Part shown: one piece after another, positions 1-10,900 of the stretch
Numbering within the stretch: position 1 is the stretch's first letter
Layout: every line of letters begins with the position of its first letter
Assembly: GCA_021323895.1 (NCBI GenBank)
Contig: JAJPKD010000059.1
Coordinates: 1-50,619 of the forward strand
Source of the DNA: Acidobacteriota bacterium
Lineage (GTDB): Bacteria; Acidobacteriota; Blastocatellia; Pyrinomonadales; Pyrinomonadaceae
Direction of reading: 5' to 3'
DNA length: 50,619 nucleotides
Position numbers and translations under genes: made by a program
Notes under the pieces: generated by a model
The model's database searches: none
What the model was told of the DNA's origin: nothing
The model's input: the letters and a program-made list of their open reading frames with translations, nothing else

Positions 1-27
1 ACGGAACATTCATAGAAAGGAGCAATC

Positions 28-1329
28 ATGAAACTCATGAACCTCTTTATCCCGACTTGCTCCCTCATACTCGTCTTATCAGCGCTCGCGTTCGCTCAAT
101 CAAATCGTCCTCTGGTGATCTGCGTCCACGGCATCGGCGAAGGAAATCGTGAACCGGGCTGGTCGAACGAGATGGCCGAAGCTTGGGGCGTGGAAACTCA
201 GGAAGTAACTTTTCGTTATGAAGGCCGCACCAAGGTAACTTCATTTTACGACTTCGGCCAAAAGACAGGCGATTGGGTGCTCAGCGCGCAGCGGCAGATC
301 TCGCAAATCGTCAAACAAAACCCGGGCCGGCCAATCATTATTGTGTCGCACTCGTGGGGCAGTGTCGTTACCAAGCTGGCCCTCGAAGGAGGCAGCGCGA
401 ACGGCGTTCTGTTCGACGATATCGATCTCGGCGGCGCACAAATCGAAGACTGGATCACGATCGGCTCACCTCTGGGCGATCCGAAGGTGAGGTCGCTGGC
501 GGGCGTTACCACCGAACCCGGCAAGCCGAAGAACGTCAACCAGTGGACCAACTTCTACGATGTTAACGATTGGATCGCAAAGTTCTCGCACAATCTGATC
601 GGCGCCGACAATCAGCCCGTAGATTCCGGTGCGGTCGATCCACACACAGCTATCTGGACTGATGCAAAGGTCACTAACCACATCAAGAACGAGTTGGTGC
701 GCGTATCGAAGTTGCGTCGCGCCGACAGATCGGGCCCGGTGAGGTTCGTGGTTTGGGATCAGGCAAATGGCAAGACCCTGCCTAACGCGCAAGTCGTCGT
801 GCTGGGGGCGAACAATTCTCCTTCAGAAGATTTTCGTGGAGAAGGAACTACGAATGGCGACGGGGTCGTGGATATTCAGGACATCGTGCTTGGTGTTTAT
901 GTCGTCAGGTCGCGACATGCGTCTTGTCAGTTGTTTGACAGCGGAGCCACGAACCTGCGTCCGAATGAAATGCATCGCATCATCATGGATTGCCCGCCGG
1001 TGAACTCAACCGGAGATCGACGGAACCCAACCCAACCCACAACGACTACGCCATCGGGCAGCAGCGAAGAGCAACTGGTGGCGGAATATCGGCGGTTGCT
1101 GCCGCTGGCTTTGGAGAAAAACAAGAAGCCCTGGCACACACGAATAAACTTGCTTGCGAATGCGGTCAAGCAAGGCCCGGGTTATCACGTCCAGTACCAG
1201 GCTTTCTGCCTGATCGAACAGGGCCCTGACCAGGGAAAGGACTACATGTGCTCGGATTTCGAGACCACGCTAAGTCTCGATGGCATTAGAAGCGCCGTTA
1301 CCGACATGAAACGGCAACTTGGGATGTAA
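28..1329 (+). CDS. Secreted alpha/beta-hydrolase (lipase/esterase-like)
   Basis: The 433-residue product starts with a signal peptide (hydrophobic residues 10-22, Ala-Phe-Ala-Gln end). A hydrolase core follows, with an oxyanion-type stretch VCVHGIGEG-like near residue 33 and a nucleophile elbow SHSWGS near residue 107, whose central Ser is the expected nucleophile. Residues about 230-320 look like a carboxypeptidase-regulatory or Cna-B-like beta-sandwich. A Thr/Pro-rich linker near 325-345 leads to a C-terminal domain of unknown kind. An AAAGGAG ribosome site lies 6 bases before the ATG. The next gene starts 5 bases after the stop, so the two may be co-transcribed. The hydrolase fold is well supported by the motif; the substrate is unknown. 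Confidence 0.75.
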   Translation: MKLMNLFIPTCSLILVLSALAFAQSNRPLVICVHGIGEGNREPGWSNEMAEAWGVETQEVTFRYEGRTKVTSFYDFGQKTGDWVLSAQRQISQIVKQNPGRPIIIVSHSWGSVVTKLALEGGSANGVLFDDIDLGGAQIEDWITIGSPLGDPKVRSLAGVTTEPGKPKNVNQWTNFYDVNDWIAKFSHNLIGADNQPVDSGAVDPHTAIWTDAKVTNHIKNELVRVSKLRRADRSGPVRFVVWDQANGKTLPNAQVVVLGANNSPSEDFRGEGTTNGDGVVDIQDIVLGVYVVRSRHASCQLFDSGATNLRPNEMHRIIMDCPPVNSTGDRRNPTQPTTTTPSGSSEEQLVAEYRRLLPLALEKNKKPWHTRINLLANAVKQGPGYHVQYQAFCLIEQGPDQGKDYMCSDFETTLSLDGIRSAVTDMKRQLGM

Positions 1330-1334
1330 CAATC

Positions 1335-2333
1335 ATGACTCTGACAACCAACTATCTCGGCTTACCTCTGAAGAATCCGCTCGTCGCGTCGTCATCGCCG
1401 CTGTCACACACCGTGGACAGTATTCAGCGTTTGGAAGACGCGGGCGCTTCGGCGGTCGTCATGTATTCGCTCTTCGAAGAGCAGATCACTTTCGACAGTC
1501 TCTACGTCGATCATTATCTGCGCAGCAACAAGGACAGCTTTGCCGAATCGCTCAGCTATTTCCCCGAGATGGACAAGTACAACGTCTGGCCGGATGAATA
1601 TTTGAATTTGATTCGTCGCGCGAAAGAGAGCGTTGATATTCCCATCATCGGTAGCTTGAACGGCGTGTCGATCGGAGGCTGGACAAACTACGCGACCCTG
1701 ATCGAGGACGCGGGTGTAGATGCACTCGAACTGAATGTTTATTACGTGCCGACCAGTCTCGAAATTACGGGCCGCGAAGTCGAGGACATTTACGTTGACA
1801 TGCTACGCCAGGTGAAACGCTCGGTGACGATTCCGGTTGCCGTCAAACTCAGTCCATTTTTCAGTTCCGTCGCGAATATGTCCAAGCGCCTGGTCGATCA
1901 CGGCGCCAACGGCCTCGTGCTCTTCAATCGCTTCTATCAACCCGATCTTGATCTGGAAAATCTGGAAGTGGCGCCGCGTCTCGTGCTCAGCAATTCAGAT
2001 GAATTGCGTCTGCCTCTGCGTTGGGTCGCAATTCTTTACGGCCGGATTATGGCGGATCTTGCGCTGACGACCGGGATCCACTCGCGCGATGATGTGTTGA
2101 AAGGATTAATGGCGGGCGCGAAGGTCACCATGATGGCTTCGGAACTGCTACAGAACGGCATGCGTCGCATCAAGGAGATTTTGCGCGAGCTTGAGGAGTG
2201 GATGGAAGAACACGAATACGTTTCGGTCGCGCAAATGATCGGCAGCATGAGCCAGCAACATTGCGCCGAACCAGCGGCGTTCGAACGCGCCAATTACATG
2301 AAGACGCTCGATTCGTTCCAGCCGGTAAACTAG
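1335..2333 (+). CDS. Dihydroorotate dehydrogenase-like FMN protein
   Basis: A 332-residue TIM-barrel flavoprotein of the dihydroorotate/dihydropyrimidine dehydrogenase superfamily. Visible features are the N-terminal '[17 protein letters not shown]' strand typical of the family, the PIIGSLNG strand near residue 103, the 'VAVKLSPFF' strand near 170 and a C-terminal glycine-rich phosphate-binding region. Related proteins are annotated in Acidobacteriota and Bacteroidota as 'dihydroorotate dehydrogenase-like' and probably do not serve the main pyrimidine pathway. No other pyrimidine gene lies nearby. The exact substrate and electron partner cannot be read from the sequence. Confidence 0.8.
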   Translation: MTLTTNYLGLPLKNPLVASSSPLSHTVDSIQRLEDAGASAVVMYSLFEEQITFDSLYVDHYLRSNKDSFAESLSYFPEMDKYNVWPDEYLNLIRRAKESVDIPIIGSLNGVSIGGWTNYATLIEDAGVDALELNVYYVPTSLEITGREVEDIYVDMLRQVKRSVTIPVAVKLSPFFSSVANMSKRLVDHGANGLVLFNRFYQPDLDLENLEVAPRLVLSNSDELRLPLRWVAILYGRIMADLALTTGIHSRDDVLKGLMAGAKVTMMASELLQNGMRRIKEILRELEEWMEEHEYVSVAQMIGSMSQQHCAEPAAFERANYMKTLDSFQPVN

Positions 2334-2668
2334 CTCATAAGGGTCAGTACCGCGAGCGTTAGTGCGTGGTGTCAGAACCCGGAGCGATCGCGACAAAATC
2401 ATGTGGTTTCCAGGAAGCGGGTGATGATCCGCTCGCTATCGCTCGTAGTACCGACACTCGGCTCGATCGGTTTTGCGAAAAATTCCTCACGCCTAATATC
2501 AGTTGCGCGATTTTCCCCGAGGCAACCGAGCAACTTCCAAAATTCCCCCGAAATTTCAGCAAATCTTTGCCGGCACCCCCGTGGCCTTCCGCTTGCACTA
2601 AGCCCTCGCTCGTGTTCGTACTGATTAATTTGCGCACTCCATTGAACTCAAAGCCAGAGGAAGAATTC
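2334..2668. other. Intergenic region upstream of ric
   Basis: This 335-base gap holds the inverted-repeat element at 2343-2455 and then an AC-rich, gene-free stretch that should carry the promoter of the ric operon. I saw no clear FNR-type palindrome or near-consensus -35/-10 pair. An open frame runs in from 2366, but its first hundred codons translate repeat DNA and have no family resemblance. Confidence 0.5.
2343..2455. repeat. Dispersed inverted-repeat element, copy 1
   Basis: The outer arms (2343-2361 and 2426-2455) are imperfect reverse complements, beginning GTCAGTACCGCGAGCG and ending CGCTCGTAGTACCGAC. An inner piece at 2371-2404 resembles 20440-20473 inside the RND pump gene. Arms of the same kind recur at 41098-41182. 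The element has no coding capacity of its own and behaves like a REP/MITE-type dispersed repeat. Confidence 0.7.
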
Positions 2669-3388
2669 ATGTTACTTGATCCAAACAAAACTGTAGGCGA
2701 ACTCGCGGTCGCCATTCCCAGCGTCACCCGCGTTTTCGAAAAAACGAAGATCGATTACTGCTGCGGCGGCGATCAATTGCTGGGAGATGCCTGGTCAAAA
2801 GCCGGCGTTGATTTGAATCTGTTGGAGGAGTTGTTGGCGACGACGGTCGAACCTGCTTCGGACACGAACATCAATTTTCAGCAGATGACGCTAATTGAGT
2901 TAATCAGTTACATCCTGGACAAACACCACGTTTATACGAAGCAGGAAATGGATCGGCTGGAATCGCTGGTCACCAAAGTGGTCGGCGCGCATGGCGCGAA
3001 TCATTCTGAATTACTGACGATCCGCGATCTGCTTCAGCAACTGTTCACCGAATTGAAAGGCCACATGTTCAAAGAAGAGCAGATCCTATTTCCGTTCGTT
3101 GTCGAATTGGAACAGTCAGTTCTGCAGAATCGTCCGGCGCCGTTCGCTCCCTTCGGTACGGTCAATAATCCCATTCGCATGATGATGTTCGAGCACGATA
3201 ACGCGGGCGAAATTCTGCGCGAGCTGCGCAAGTTGAGCGGCGATTACAAACTGCCTGCGGACGCGTGCATGAGCTACCAGACGTTCTATCAGGCGCTGGA
3301 AGCGTTCGAACAGGATCTGCATCAGCACATTCATCTGGAGAACAATATTTTGTTTCCTACGACCATTGCTCTGGAGGCCAGAAACTAA
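2669..3388 (+). CDS. ric: Iron-sulfur cluster repair di-iron protein (RIC/ScdA/YtfE)
   Basis: A 239-residue member of the ScdA/YtfE family, which repairs Fe-S clusters damaged by nitric oxide or oxidants. Residues 1-55 form the ScdA N-terminal domain with the diagnostic YCCGG motif. The rest is a hemerythrin-like four-helix bundle with the expected His and Glu ligands (DKHH, GAHGANH, GHMFKEE, FEHDNAG, HQHIHLENN). The ATG at 2669 was chosen because the domain begins there and a GAGGAAG ribosome site precedes it; the longer frame from 2366 translates repeat DNA. The next gene begins 2 bases after the stop, and norZ follows, so the setting points to nitrosative-stress defence. Confidence 0.92.
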   Translation: MLLDPNKTVGELAVAIPSVTRVFEKTKIDYCCGGDQLLGDAWSKAGVDLNLLEELLATTVEPASDTNINFQQMTLIELISYILDKHHVYTKQEMDRLESLVTKVVGAHGANHSELLTIRDLLQQLFTELKGHMFKEEQILFPFVVELEQSVLQNRPAPFAPFGTVNNPIRMMMFEHDNAGEILRELRKLSGDYKLPADACMSYQTFYQALEAFEQDLHQHIHLENNILFPTTIALEARN

Positions 3389-3390
3389 CG

Positions 3391-3924
3391 ATGAGCAGTT
3401 TCAACGACTTTCTCGGACTTCATGGACAGCTCGACGCGCTCTTCCTTGAGCATCAGCGCGGACTAATCCGGCTCGATCTGGACACGGCTGAAGCCGCGCT
3501 GGACGAATACGCGGGCGCGCTGCTCGCGCACATGCGCGACGAAGAAGAATTCATGCTGCCGCTTTATGGCGAACGCGTGACGCCGCCAGTCGGCGGAACG
3601 GTTGAGATATTTTTGAGCGATCACGTGAAACTCAAAAGGTTCCTCGAGTTATTCAAAGAAGAAATCGCCAAGATCCGCGGGATGGAAGATATCGAGCGCG
3701 GCGTTCTGTTTCTGATCGATTCGCAGCACTTATTTAAACGGTTACTGGTCCATCACGACAATCGGGAATCGAAAATGCTGTATCCGTTGCTCGATCAAGT
3801 CACGAGCGAATCTGAACGTGAGGAATTGTTCGCGAAACTTGAACGGCCGTACGAATGGGACTCAACCAAAATCGATAATCACTCCCAAAGGGAAAGTTCT
3901 TTTGCAAGCGCAGGGTCGTCGTAA
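3391..3924 (+). CDS. Hemerythrin-like domain protein
   Basis: A 177-residue, mostly helical cytoplasmic protein with a spaced His/Glu pattern typical of hemerythrin-like bundles: a GLHGQ His in helix 1, HMRDEEEFMLP near residue 49, a SDHVKLKRF His and LLVHHDNRESKMLYPLL near residue 120. Such proteins bind a di-iron centre and sense or carry oxygen or NO. It begins 2 bases after the ric stop and precedes norZ by 59 bases, so it is probably part of the same transcript. A longer frame reaches back to 3265 but overlaps ric and is rejected. Confidence 0.8.
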   Translation: MSSFNDFLGLHGQLDALFLEHQRGLIRLDLDTAEAALDEYAGALLAHMRDEEEFMLPLYGERVTPPVGGTVEIFLSDHVKLKRFLELFKEEIAKIRGMEDIERGVLFLIDSQHLFKRLLVHHDNRESKMLYPLLDQVTSESEREELFAKLERPYEWDSTKIDNHSQRESSFASAGSS

Positions 3925-3983
3925 GAAGCCCACAGGTCTAGTTTCACAAAAAGCCAATTCAATTTCAGGGAGAAGGTTAGTTC

Positions 3984-4442
3984 ATGAAGAAACTTTGGTT
4001 AATTTTTATCGCGATCTTTATCGCATCATTCGCCGTCCTCGGTTGGGTCGGCACCGAAATCTTTCGCCAGGCGCCGCCGATCCCGCGCGAAGTCGTCACG
4101 ACCGATGGCAAAGTTCTGCTGTCCGGCGACGACATTCAAAACGGACAGAACGTTTGGCAGGCAATGGCCGGCATGGAGATGGGCTCAATTTGGGGCCACG
4201 GTTCTTACGTCGCGCCTGACTGGACAGCGGATTATCTGCACAACGAATCGTTACTGATTCTCGATCAGTGGTCGCAGAAGGATTTCGGCAAGCCCTACAA
4301 CAACGCGCCATCCGAACAGCAGGCGATGCTGCGGCAGCGTTTGCAGGACATGATGCGTAAGAACACCTACGACGCATCAACGGGACGGCTGACGATCGAT
4401 CCGGTGCGGGCGCAAGCATTCGAGACGAACTTGCAACGCTAA
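3984..4442 (+). pseudogene. norZ: Quinol-dependent nitric oxide reductase, N-terminal part (broken by TAA)
   Basis: Codons 1-152 encode the N-terminal region typical of single-subunit quinol NO reductase (qNOR): one transmembrane helix (residues 4-22), then the periplasmic cytochrome-c-like domain without a heme motif, with GQNVWQAMAGMEMGSIWGHG as a family landmark. Codon 153 is TAA (4440-4442). The same frame continues at once with SKLFTEGSSDYAI, which in relatives follows a Tyr-Ser pair, so TAC to TAA is the simplest explanation. An AGGGAGAAGG ribosome site precedes the ATG. Whether this is a true nonsense mutation, a strain polymorphism or a sequencing error cannot be decided here. The enzyme would reduce NO to N2O with quinol electrons. 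Confidence 0.85.
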
Positions 4443-6233
4443 TCGAAGCTCTTCACCGAAGGCAGCAGCGACTATGCGATTCAAAAGAACGCGCAATCTG
4501 ATCCCACTAAGCTTCGGCAATTAAGCGCTTTCTTCTTCTGGACTTCATGGGCGTCGGCGACAAATCGCCCGGGCAACACGATCTCTTACACGAGCAATTT
4601 TCCCTCTGAGCCGCTGGTCGGCAACACCGCGACGTGTAGCGCTGTAGTTTGGACAGGCGTCAGCGTCATCATGCTCATCGCCGGCATCGGCTGGATGGTT
4701 TGGTTTTATGCCAGCCGCCGCGAAGAAGTCGTTTCGAGCGAAATTCCAGATCGTGATCCACTGATCGGCGTGAAACTTTCTCCTTCACAGAAAGCGACGG
4801 TGAAGTACTTCATCGTGGTCACGCTGCTCTTCCTCTTGCAAATTGTGATGGGGATGATCACGGCGCACTACGGCGTTGAAGGCCAGGGCTTCTATGGAAT
4901 TCCGCTCGCAGAATATCTGCCGTATGTCGTCTCGCGCACGTGGCACACGCAGCTCGGCATCTTTTGGATCGCGACTGCGTGGTTGGCGTCGGGACTTTTC
5001 ATCGCACCGTTCATCTGCGGCTACGAACCGAAGTATCAGAAGCTCGGCGTCGATGTTCTCTTCGGCGCTCTGTTGGTTGTAGTCCTCGGATCGATGGGCG
5101 GCCAGTGGCTGTCGGTGATGCACAAACTGCCCGGCAGCCTCTGGTTCTACTTCGGACACCAGGGTTACGAATACGTTGACCTCGGCAGAGTTTGGCAAGC
5201 GGCACTCTTCGTTGGTTTGCTGCTCTGGCTTTTCCTGATTGCTCGTAGTGCGATTCCGGCAATGAAGCAGAAAGGTACCGCGAAGTCGCTCGTCATTCTT
5301 TACTTTCTATCGACGACCGGCATCGCGCTTTTCTACAGCCCCGGCCTGTTCTGGGGAATGAAGTCGCACATCTCAGTCGTTGAGTATTGGCGCTGGTGGG
5401 TCGTTCACCTTTGGGTGGAAGGCTACTTTGAAGTTTTCGCGACCGTGGTCATCGCTTATCTGTTTGCGCGGCTCGGCGTGATTCAAGCTGAAAGCGCGGC
5501 GCAGGCTTCTTTGATGTCCGGCGCGATCTATTTGACTGGCGGCATCATCGGTACGCTGCACCACTTGTACTTCGCGGGCACGCCGACGGTGGCGCTCGCG
5601 TTTGGATCAGTCTTCAGCGCGCTGGAAATCGTCCCGCTGTTGCTGGTCGGTTACGAAGCGGTCGCGAACATTCGGCGCTCGAAAGCAAAGCCGTGGCTCA
5701 AGCAATATCGCTGGGTCGTTTCGTTCTTCGTAGCGGTGGCGTTTTGGAACTTGGTCGGCGCGGGCATCTTCGGCTTCATGATCAATCCGCCGATCGCGCT
5801 CTACTACATGCAGGGCCTCAACACGACGGCAGTGCACGCGCACGGCGCGCTCTACGGCGTGTACGGAACATTGGGACTTGGTCTGATGTTGTTCTGCCTG
5901 CGCGCAATGAAGCCCGACGTCATCTGGAAACAGAAACCGATCTGGCTCGCGTTCTGGGCGATCAATATCGGCATGATGCTGGAGATAGTTCTCAGCCTTC
6001 TGCCGGTAGGCTTGCTCCAAACCTATCAGTCTGTGGCCAACGGCTACTGGTCAGCGCGCAGCGCTGAATTCATGCAAGGCGGTCTGATGCAGAAACTCCG
6101 CTGGATGCGAATGATCGGCGACACTGTGTTTGCTGTCGGCGCAATTTCGTTCGTGTACTTCGCGCTCGACTTGATGTTGCGCCGGCGCGCGAAGGTCACG
6201 GTTCCCGCGCCCGTGGTAATAGAACCAGCGTAA
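4443..6233 (+). pseudogene. norZ: Quinol-dependent nitric oxide reductase, catalytic part (downstream of in-frame stop)
   Basis: This is the same reading frame as the preceding fragment, 596 codons to the TAA at 6231. It carries about 12-14 membrane helices of the heme-copper oxidase superfamily and the expected heme ligands: TWHTQLGIFWIATAWLA, VEYWRWWVVHLWVEG, GTLHHLYFAGTP and TAVHAHGALYG. With the upstream part the protein would be 749 residues, a normal qNOR length, and apart from the single stop nothing is missing. The first internal ATG (4671) lacks a clear ribosome site, so translation of this part alone is doubtful. The stop overlaps the next start (TAATG), which suggests coupling to the YwiC-like gene. 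Confidence 0.88.
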
Positions 6234-7063
6234 TGGCCGTGAACGAACAAGCGGTAACTACTCATCAACCTCCGCAGGCCCGCAATGGCGTGCGGCTTAA
6301 GAGCATAGCCCTGCCCGCCGAACATGGCGGGTGGGGCTTTGTATTCGAGCCCGTAGTGCTCGGGCTATTGCTGGCTCCCTCGGCCGCAGGATTCTATCTA
6401 GCGTTGAGCGCCGTCGGATTTTTTCTCGCGCGTCATCCACTGACGTTGGTGGTGTTAAGTCGCAAACGTCAGTCGCCGCGAACTGCGTTGGCGAAGCGAT
6501 TCGCGCTTCTATATCTCGCAATCGGCGCGACCTCGTTTGTCGCGGCAGTTGTCTTTACTCAACGCTCTTTCATTCTGCCGCTGCTGATCGCGGCGCCGCT
6601 GGCAAGCATTCAAGTGGCGCACGATTGGAGCGGACGACGCCGCGTCCTGCTGTCCGAACTGGCGGGGGCGATCGCGATTTCGTCACTAGCAGCGGCGATT
6701 GCTCTTTCCGGCGGATTCCCAAAGGCGGCGAGCTTCGCGCTCTGGGCCATCATGATCGCGCGCGCCCTGCCGTCGATTCTCTACGTGCGAGCTATCCTGG
6801 ACAAGTTGCACAAACGATTAGCATCGCCTCTGCCGATGTTGTTCGCTCATGCGCTGGCGGTCATTGCCGTGGCGATCATCTCTCGCGCAGCAGTTCCCGC
6901 CGTGGCAATTGCCGCAATGGTGACTTTGCTGGTTCGAGCTTCAATCGTCTTCGCAGTCGCCCCGCGAATTCAGTTGACCGCCAAGCAGCTCGGCTTCAGC
7001 GAAATCGCTTTCGGGGCAATCACTGTTTTCACGGTGATATTTGGATACGGATTCGGCATCTAG
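6233..7063 (+). CDS. YwiC-like integral membrane protein
   Basis: The 276-residue protein has a short cytoplasmic N-terminus, the ALPAEHGGWGF signature of the YwiC-like family near residue 27 and about eight hydrophobic helices. YwiC-like genes often sit beside nitrate, nitrite or NO respiration genes; the biochemical role is not established. The start codon overlaps the norZ stop by one base (TAATG), so translation is probably coupled. Confidence 0.82.
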   Translation: MAVNEQAVTTHQPPQARNGVRLKSIALPAEHGGWGFVFEPVVLGLLLAPSAAGFYLALSAVGFFLARHPLTLVVLSRKRQSPRTALAKRFALLYLAIGATSFVAAVVFTQRSFILPLLIAAPLASIQVAHDWSGRRRVLLSELAGAIAISSLAAAIALSGGFPKAASFALWAIMIARALPSILYVRAILDKLHKRLASPLPMLFAHALAVIAVAIISRAAVPAVAIAAMVTLLVRASIVFAVAPRIQLTAKQLGFSEIAFGAITVFTVIFGYGFGI

Positions 7064-7125
7064 GAAGCAGACGCCCGAAAAGCCAAAAACAAACCAATGC
7101 ACCGCGACGTACTAGTAAGCGAGCC

Positions 7126-7317
7126 ATGCCCGTTATCTTCGTGCTCTTCTTCCGCTCGTGGATGCTGCTTGCTTACGCGGCGGTCTTCCTTCTGATCACG
7201 CTTCTGTTGGTCGTCGTGGTTGAAGAGCCCGTTCTGCGGCGCATGTTCGGCAAAGAATACCAAACCTATTGCGCGCGCATTCATCGCTGGCGGCCAACTC
7301 GCCCTCGTTCGTTTTAG
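7126..7317 (+). pseudogene. C-terminal remnant of an isoprenylcysteine/phospholipid methyltransferase-like protein
   Basis: A 63-codon frame whose product matches only the last third of ICMT/PEMT-type membrane methyltransferases: one hydrophobic helix, then EEPVLRRMFGKEYQTYC and a basic tail. Family members are usually 150-220 residues and have an Arg-His-Pro loop upstream that is absent here. No ribosome site is evident. The fragment lies between the YwiC-like and DUF3592 genes and is best read as a decayed gene. Confidence 0.5.
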
Positions 7318-7326
7318 GAAAATCTT

Positions 7327-7767
7327 ATGGGTGCCTTGCTGCTGGTTGGACTGCTGTTCCTGATTATTGGCGTTGGGCTCTTAATCGGCGGAATCGTTGC
7401 GTTCGTAAAGCAAACGCGGAAAGACGCGCGCAGCGTTTCGGCAACCGGACGGGTCATCAATCTCGAAAGAAGAGTATTCAATCCCGGCAGGGCGGGCGTC
7501 TATTGCCCGGTCGTCCAGTTCACCGCCTCTGATGGACAAGTAATTCAGTTTGAATCCGCGTTTGGAACGATGCCTGCCAGCCATAGCATCGGGCAAACAA
7601 TCGCCGTTAAGTACGACCCCGCGAACCCGCGCGCCGCGGAAGTTGACTCAGCGGTGGCTAACTGGTTCGCACCCGGATGCATGGCTTTGATGGGAGTGGC
7701 TTTTCTGCTGATGGGTTTTGTTTTCGTGGTGATGTCGATCTTGGTAATAGCCAATCAACCGAACTGA
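7327..7767 (+). CDS. DUF3592-type membrane protein
   Basis: The 146-residue protein has a helix at residues 4-27, an extracytoplasmic beta-rich segment (about 40-105) with the family landmarks 'ATGRVINLE', 'CPVVQFTASDGQ' and 'KYDPANPRAAEV', and a second helix near 115-140. DUF3592 proteins are widespread and of unknown function. An AGGAAAATCTT ribosome region precedes the ATG, and the gene lies 9 bases after the methyltransferase remnant. Confidence 0.75.
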   Translation: MGALLLVGLLFLIIGVGLLIGGIVAFVKQTRKDARSVSATGRVINLERRVFNPGRAGVYCPVVQFTASDGQVIQFESAFGTMPASHSIGQTIAVKYDPANPRAAEVDSAVANWFAPGCMALMGVAFLLMGFVFVVMSILVIANQPN

Positions 7768-7923
7768 GGCGGTCCGTGTCATTGCGCACGAAACCATTTC
7801 GAGTTTTGACTTCGGTGCCCCACACTTCTCCGCGACACAAATAAACCGACTGATTCCGCTCTATGCAAACGTGCGGCTGCTTGTTGTATCATCGCGCGCA
7901 AATTTTCAGTGTCGAGGATCCTG

Positions 7924-10900
7924 ATGAAAAGAACCTTTGTCTCCGCTCTTGTTCTCTCCTTTTTTCTTATCAGTGTTTCCGCCCAAACGAAGCAGCCGGC
8001 AACAGATGACTACAACTCAATCTTCAAAGCGCTGAAGTGGCGATCGATTGGGCCGTTTCGTGGTGGACGATCGAATTGTGCAACCGGAGTTGTCGGCGAT
8101 CCTAAGACTTATTACATGTGCACCGTCGGCGGCGGGCTTTGGAAGACGGATGACATGGGCCTTACCTGGCGGAATGTTTCGGATGGCTTCTTCAAGACCG
8201 GAACGATCGGCGCGGTGGCCGTCGCGGAAAGCGATCCGAACGTCGTTTATGTCGGGATGGGCGAGCATGCGGTCCGCGGCGTGATGACGTCTTCGGGCGA
8301 CGGCGTTTACAAATCAACCGATGCGGGAAAGACGTGGAAGAAGATTGGCCTCGACGAGACGCGGCACATCTCGCGCATCGTCATCGATCCAAAGAATCCG
8401 AACATAGTCATCGTCGCGGCTCAGGGCGCGCTTTACGCTCCGAACAAGGAGCGGGGCCTCTTCAAATCGACCGACGGCGGCGCGACCTGGAAGAACGTTC
8501 TGTTCGTCAACGATAAGACAGGCGCGGCGGAACTATCGATGGATATGACTAACCCGCGGATTCTGTATGCCGCGATGTGGGAGCATGGCCGTTTGCCGTG
8601 GCGAGTGATCAGCGGCGGTCCGGGCAGCGGTCTATACAAATCTACCGACGAAGGCGAAACCTGGGAGCGGATGAAAGATGGCTTGCCGGAGGAGATGGGC
8701 AAGATGGCGATTGCCGTCAGCCGCTCGAATCCGGAAAAAGTCTACGCGCTGATCGAAAGCGACTCGAACAAAGAGGCGGGCGGGCTGTTCGTGTCGAATG
8801 ACACGGGCAAAAAGTGGAGCCGCATCACGAACGATCATCGGCTGCTGCAACGCGCCTGGTATTACATCGAACTCTTCCTCGATCCGAAAAACGACGACAC
8901 GATTTATGTGATGAGCGCGCCGGCGCTCCGCTCGACTGACGGCGGCCGGACCTGGGAAAACCTCGGCGGCACACACGGGGATTTTCACGACCTCTGGATC
9001 AATCCTGACAGCCCGCAGAACATGATCATTTCCAATGACGGCGGCTCGGCGATTAGCTTCAATGGTGGCAAGACGTGGACTTCACAGTACAACGAACCAA
9101 CCGGTCAGTTTTATCGCATCAATGTCGATAATCAATTTCCGTATCGCATCTATGGCGGGCAGCAGGACAACACTTCGGTCTCGATCGCGAGTCGCGAACT
9201 AGGAAGCGGCGGAATCACAAACGCGAGTTGGACTCCATCAGCCGGCGGCGAGAGCGCGTTTCTCGCGTTCGATCCAAATGATCCGAAGCTGGTGTTAGGT
9301 GGAAGTTATCAGGGAACGATCGAAGTGCTGAACGTCAACGCCAAAGGCTCAACACAAATCATGGAGGCGCCCATCCAATATCTCGGCATGGATGCGAAGG
9401 ATATCAAGTATCGTTTCAACTGGAACGCGCCAATTGTCTGGGACCCGCACGAATCCGCGACCTTCTATCACGGAGCTCAGTTGGTTCTGAAGACAACTGA
9501 TTGGGGCAAGACCTGGAAAGAAATTTCGCCTGACCTGACGCGCAACGAGAAAGAAAAGCAGGGTCGCGCCGGTGTTCCCTACACGAACGAAGAAGTCGGC
9601 GCTGAGAATTACGGCACGCTGGCCTACATTGCTGTTTCGCCTCACGAGAAAGGTGTGATTTGGACGGGCAGCGACGATGGTTTCGTGCAACTGACTCGCG
9701 ATGGTGGCGCGACTTGGAAGAACGTCACGCCGGCTGGGCTGCAGGAATGTCTCGTCAACGCGATTGAAGTCTCACCGCATGACAAAGGCACTGCGTACAT
9801 TGCGACTACGCGCTACAAATTCAACGATCACCGGCCGGGACTTTACAAGACGACGGATTACGGCGCGCACTGGACGAAGATCGATAACGGCATTCCCGCG
9901 AATGCGTTCACGCGCGTCGTGCGCCAAGACGACGTGCGCAAAGATCTTCTGTTTGCAGGCACCGAACTCGGTCTGTTTATTTCATGGGACGGCGGCAATC
10001 ACTGGTCTCCGTTTCAATTGAACTTGCCGATCACTCCGATAACCGACCTGCGGGTGTACAAAGGAAATCTGATCGCAGCGACCTCAGGACGCGCGTTCTG
10101 GATCCTCGATGACTTGAACGTGCTGCGTCAGTACAAGTCGAACGCGCCGGCATTTGGGCTCTACCAGCCTTCTGGTGCTTATCTGGTGAACGCCTCGAGC
10201 GAACTCGATGGCACGAGCGAAGAATTCAAAGGCGCGAATCCCTATCGCGGCGTCAATCCTGCGAGCGGTGTGGTCATTTACTACAACCTGCCGGAGCTGA
10301 AGAAGGACGATCAGATTTCGATGGAGATCAAAGACGCGGACGGAAATGTTGTGCGCACCTTTACTTCAAAAGCTGATGAGAAGGCGAAGCAATGGGAAGG
10401 CGCGCCTAAACCCGACCCGCGCTTGCCGAAGAACAAAGGCTTGAATCGATTCGTGTGGGACATGCGCTACCAGACAATGCCCGGCGTCCCGGATGTTGAC
10501 ATGGAAGTTAGCTTCGCCGGACACAAAGCGTCGCCGGGAAAATATTCGATCACTCTGAAGTTTGGCGCGCAGACTGCTTCGACCGAAGCAGAGATTCTCG
10601 CGAACCCGCTCTATCCGACGGATGCGGCGACATACCGGGAATATCACCAGACAATGTTGAGCAGGGAGAATGAACTGACGACCATGCATCGCATGGTGAA
10701 CGATCTTTATGACAAGCAGAAGCAGTTGGAATCGCTGATCAATTCAATTCCGGCAGGCAACAAGTACGACGCGCTGAAGAAGGACGCTGAGGCGCTGCTC
10801 ACGAAAATGAAAGCCTGGGATGAAGATATGATTCAGCGCAAGTCGAAGGCCTACGACGACGTTGAGAATTTCCCGAACAAATTCACCGCGAATTACTTGT

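Noticed and set aside
2366-2668. N-terminal extension of the Fe-S repair protein
   Set aside because: The codons translate repeat DNA, and the family domain and a good ribosome site begin at 2669.
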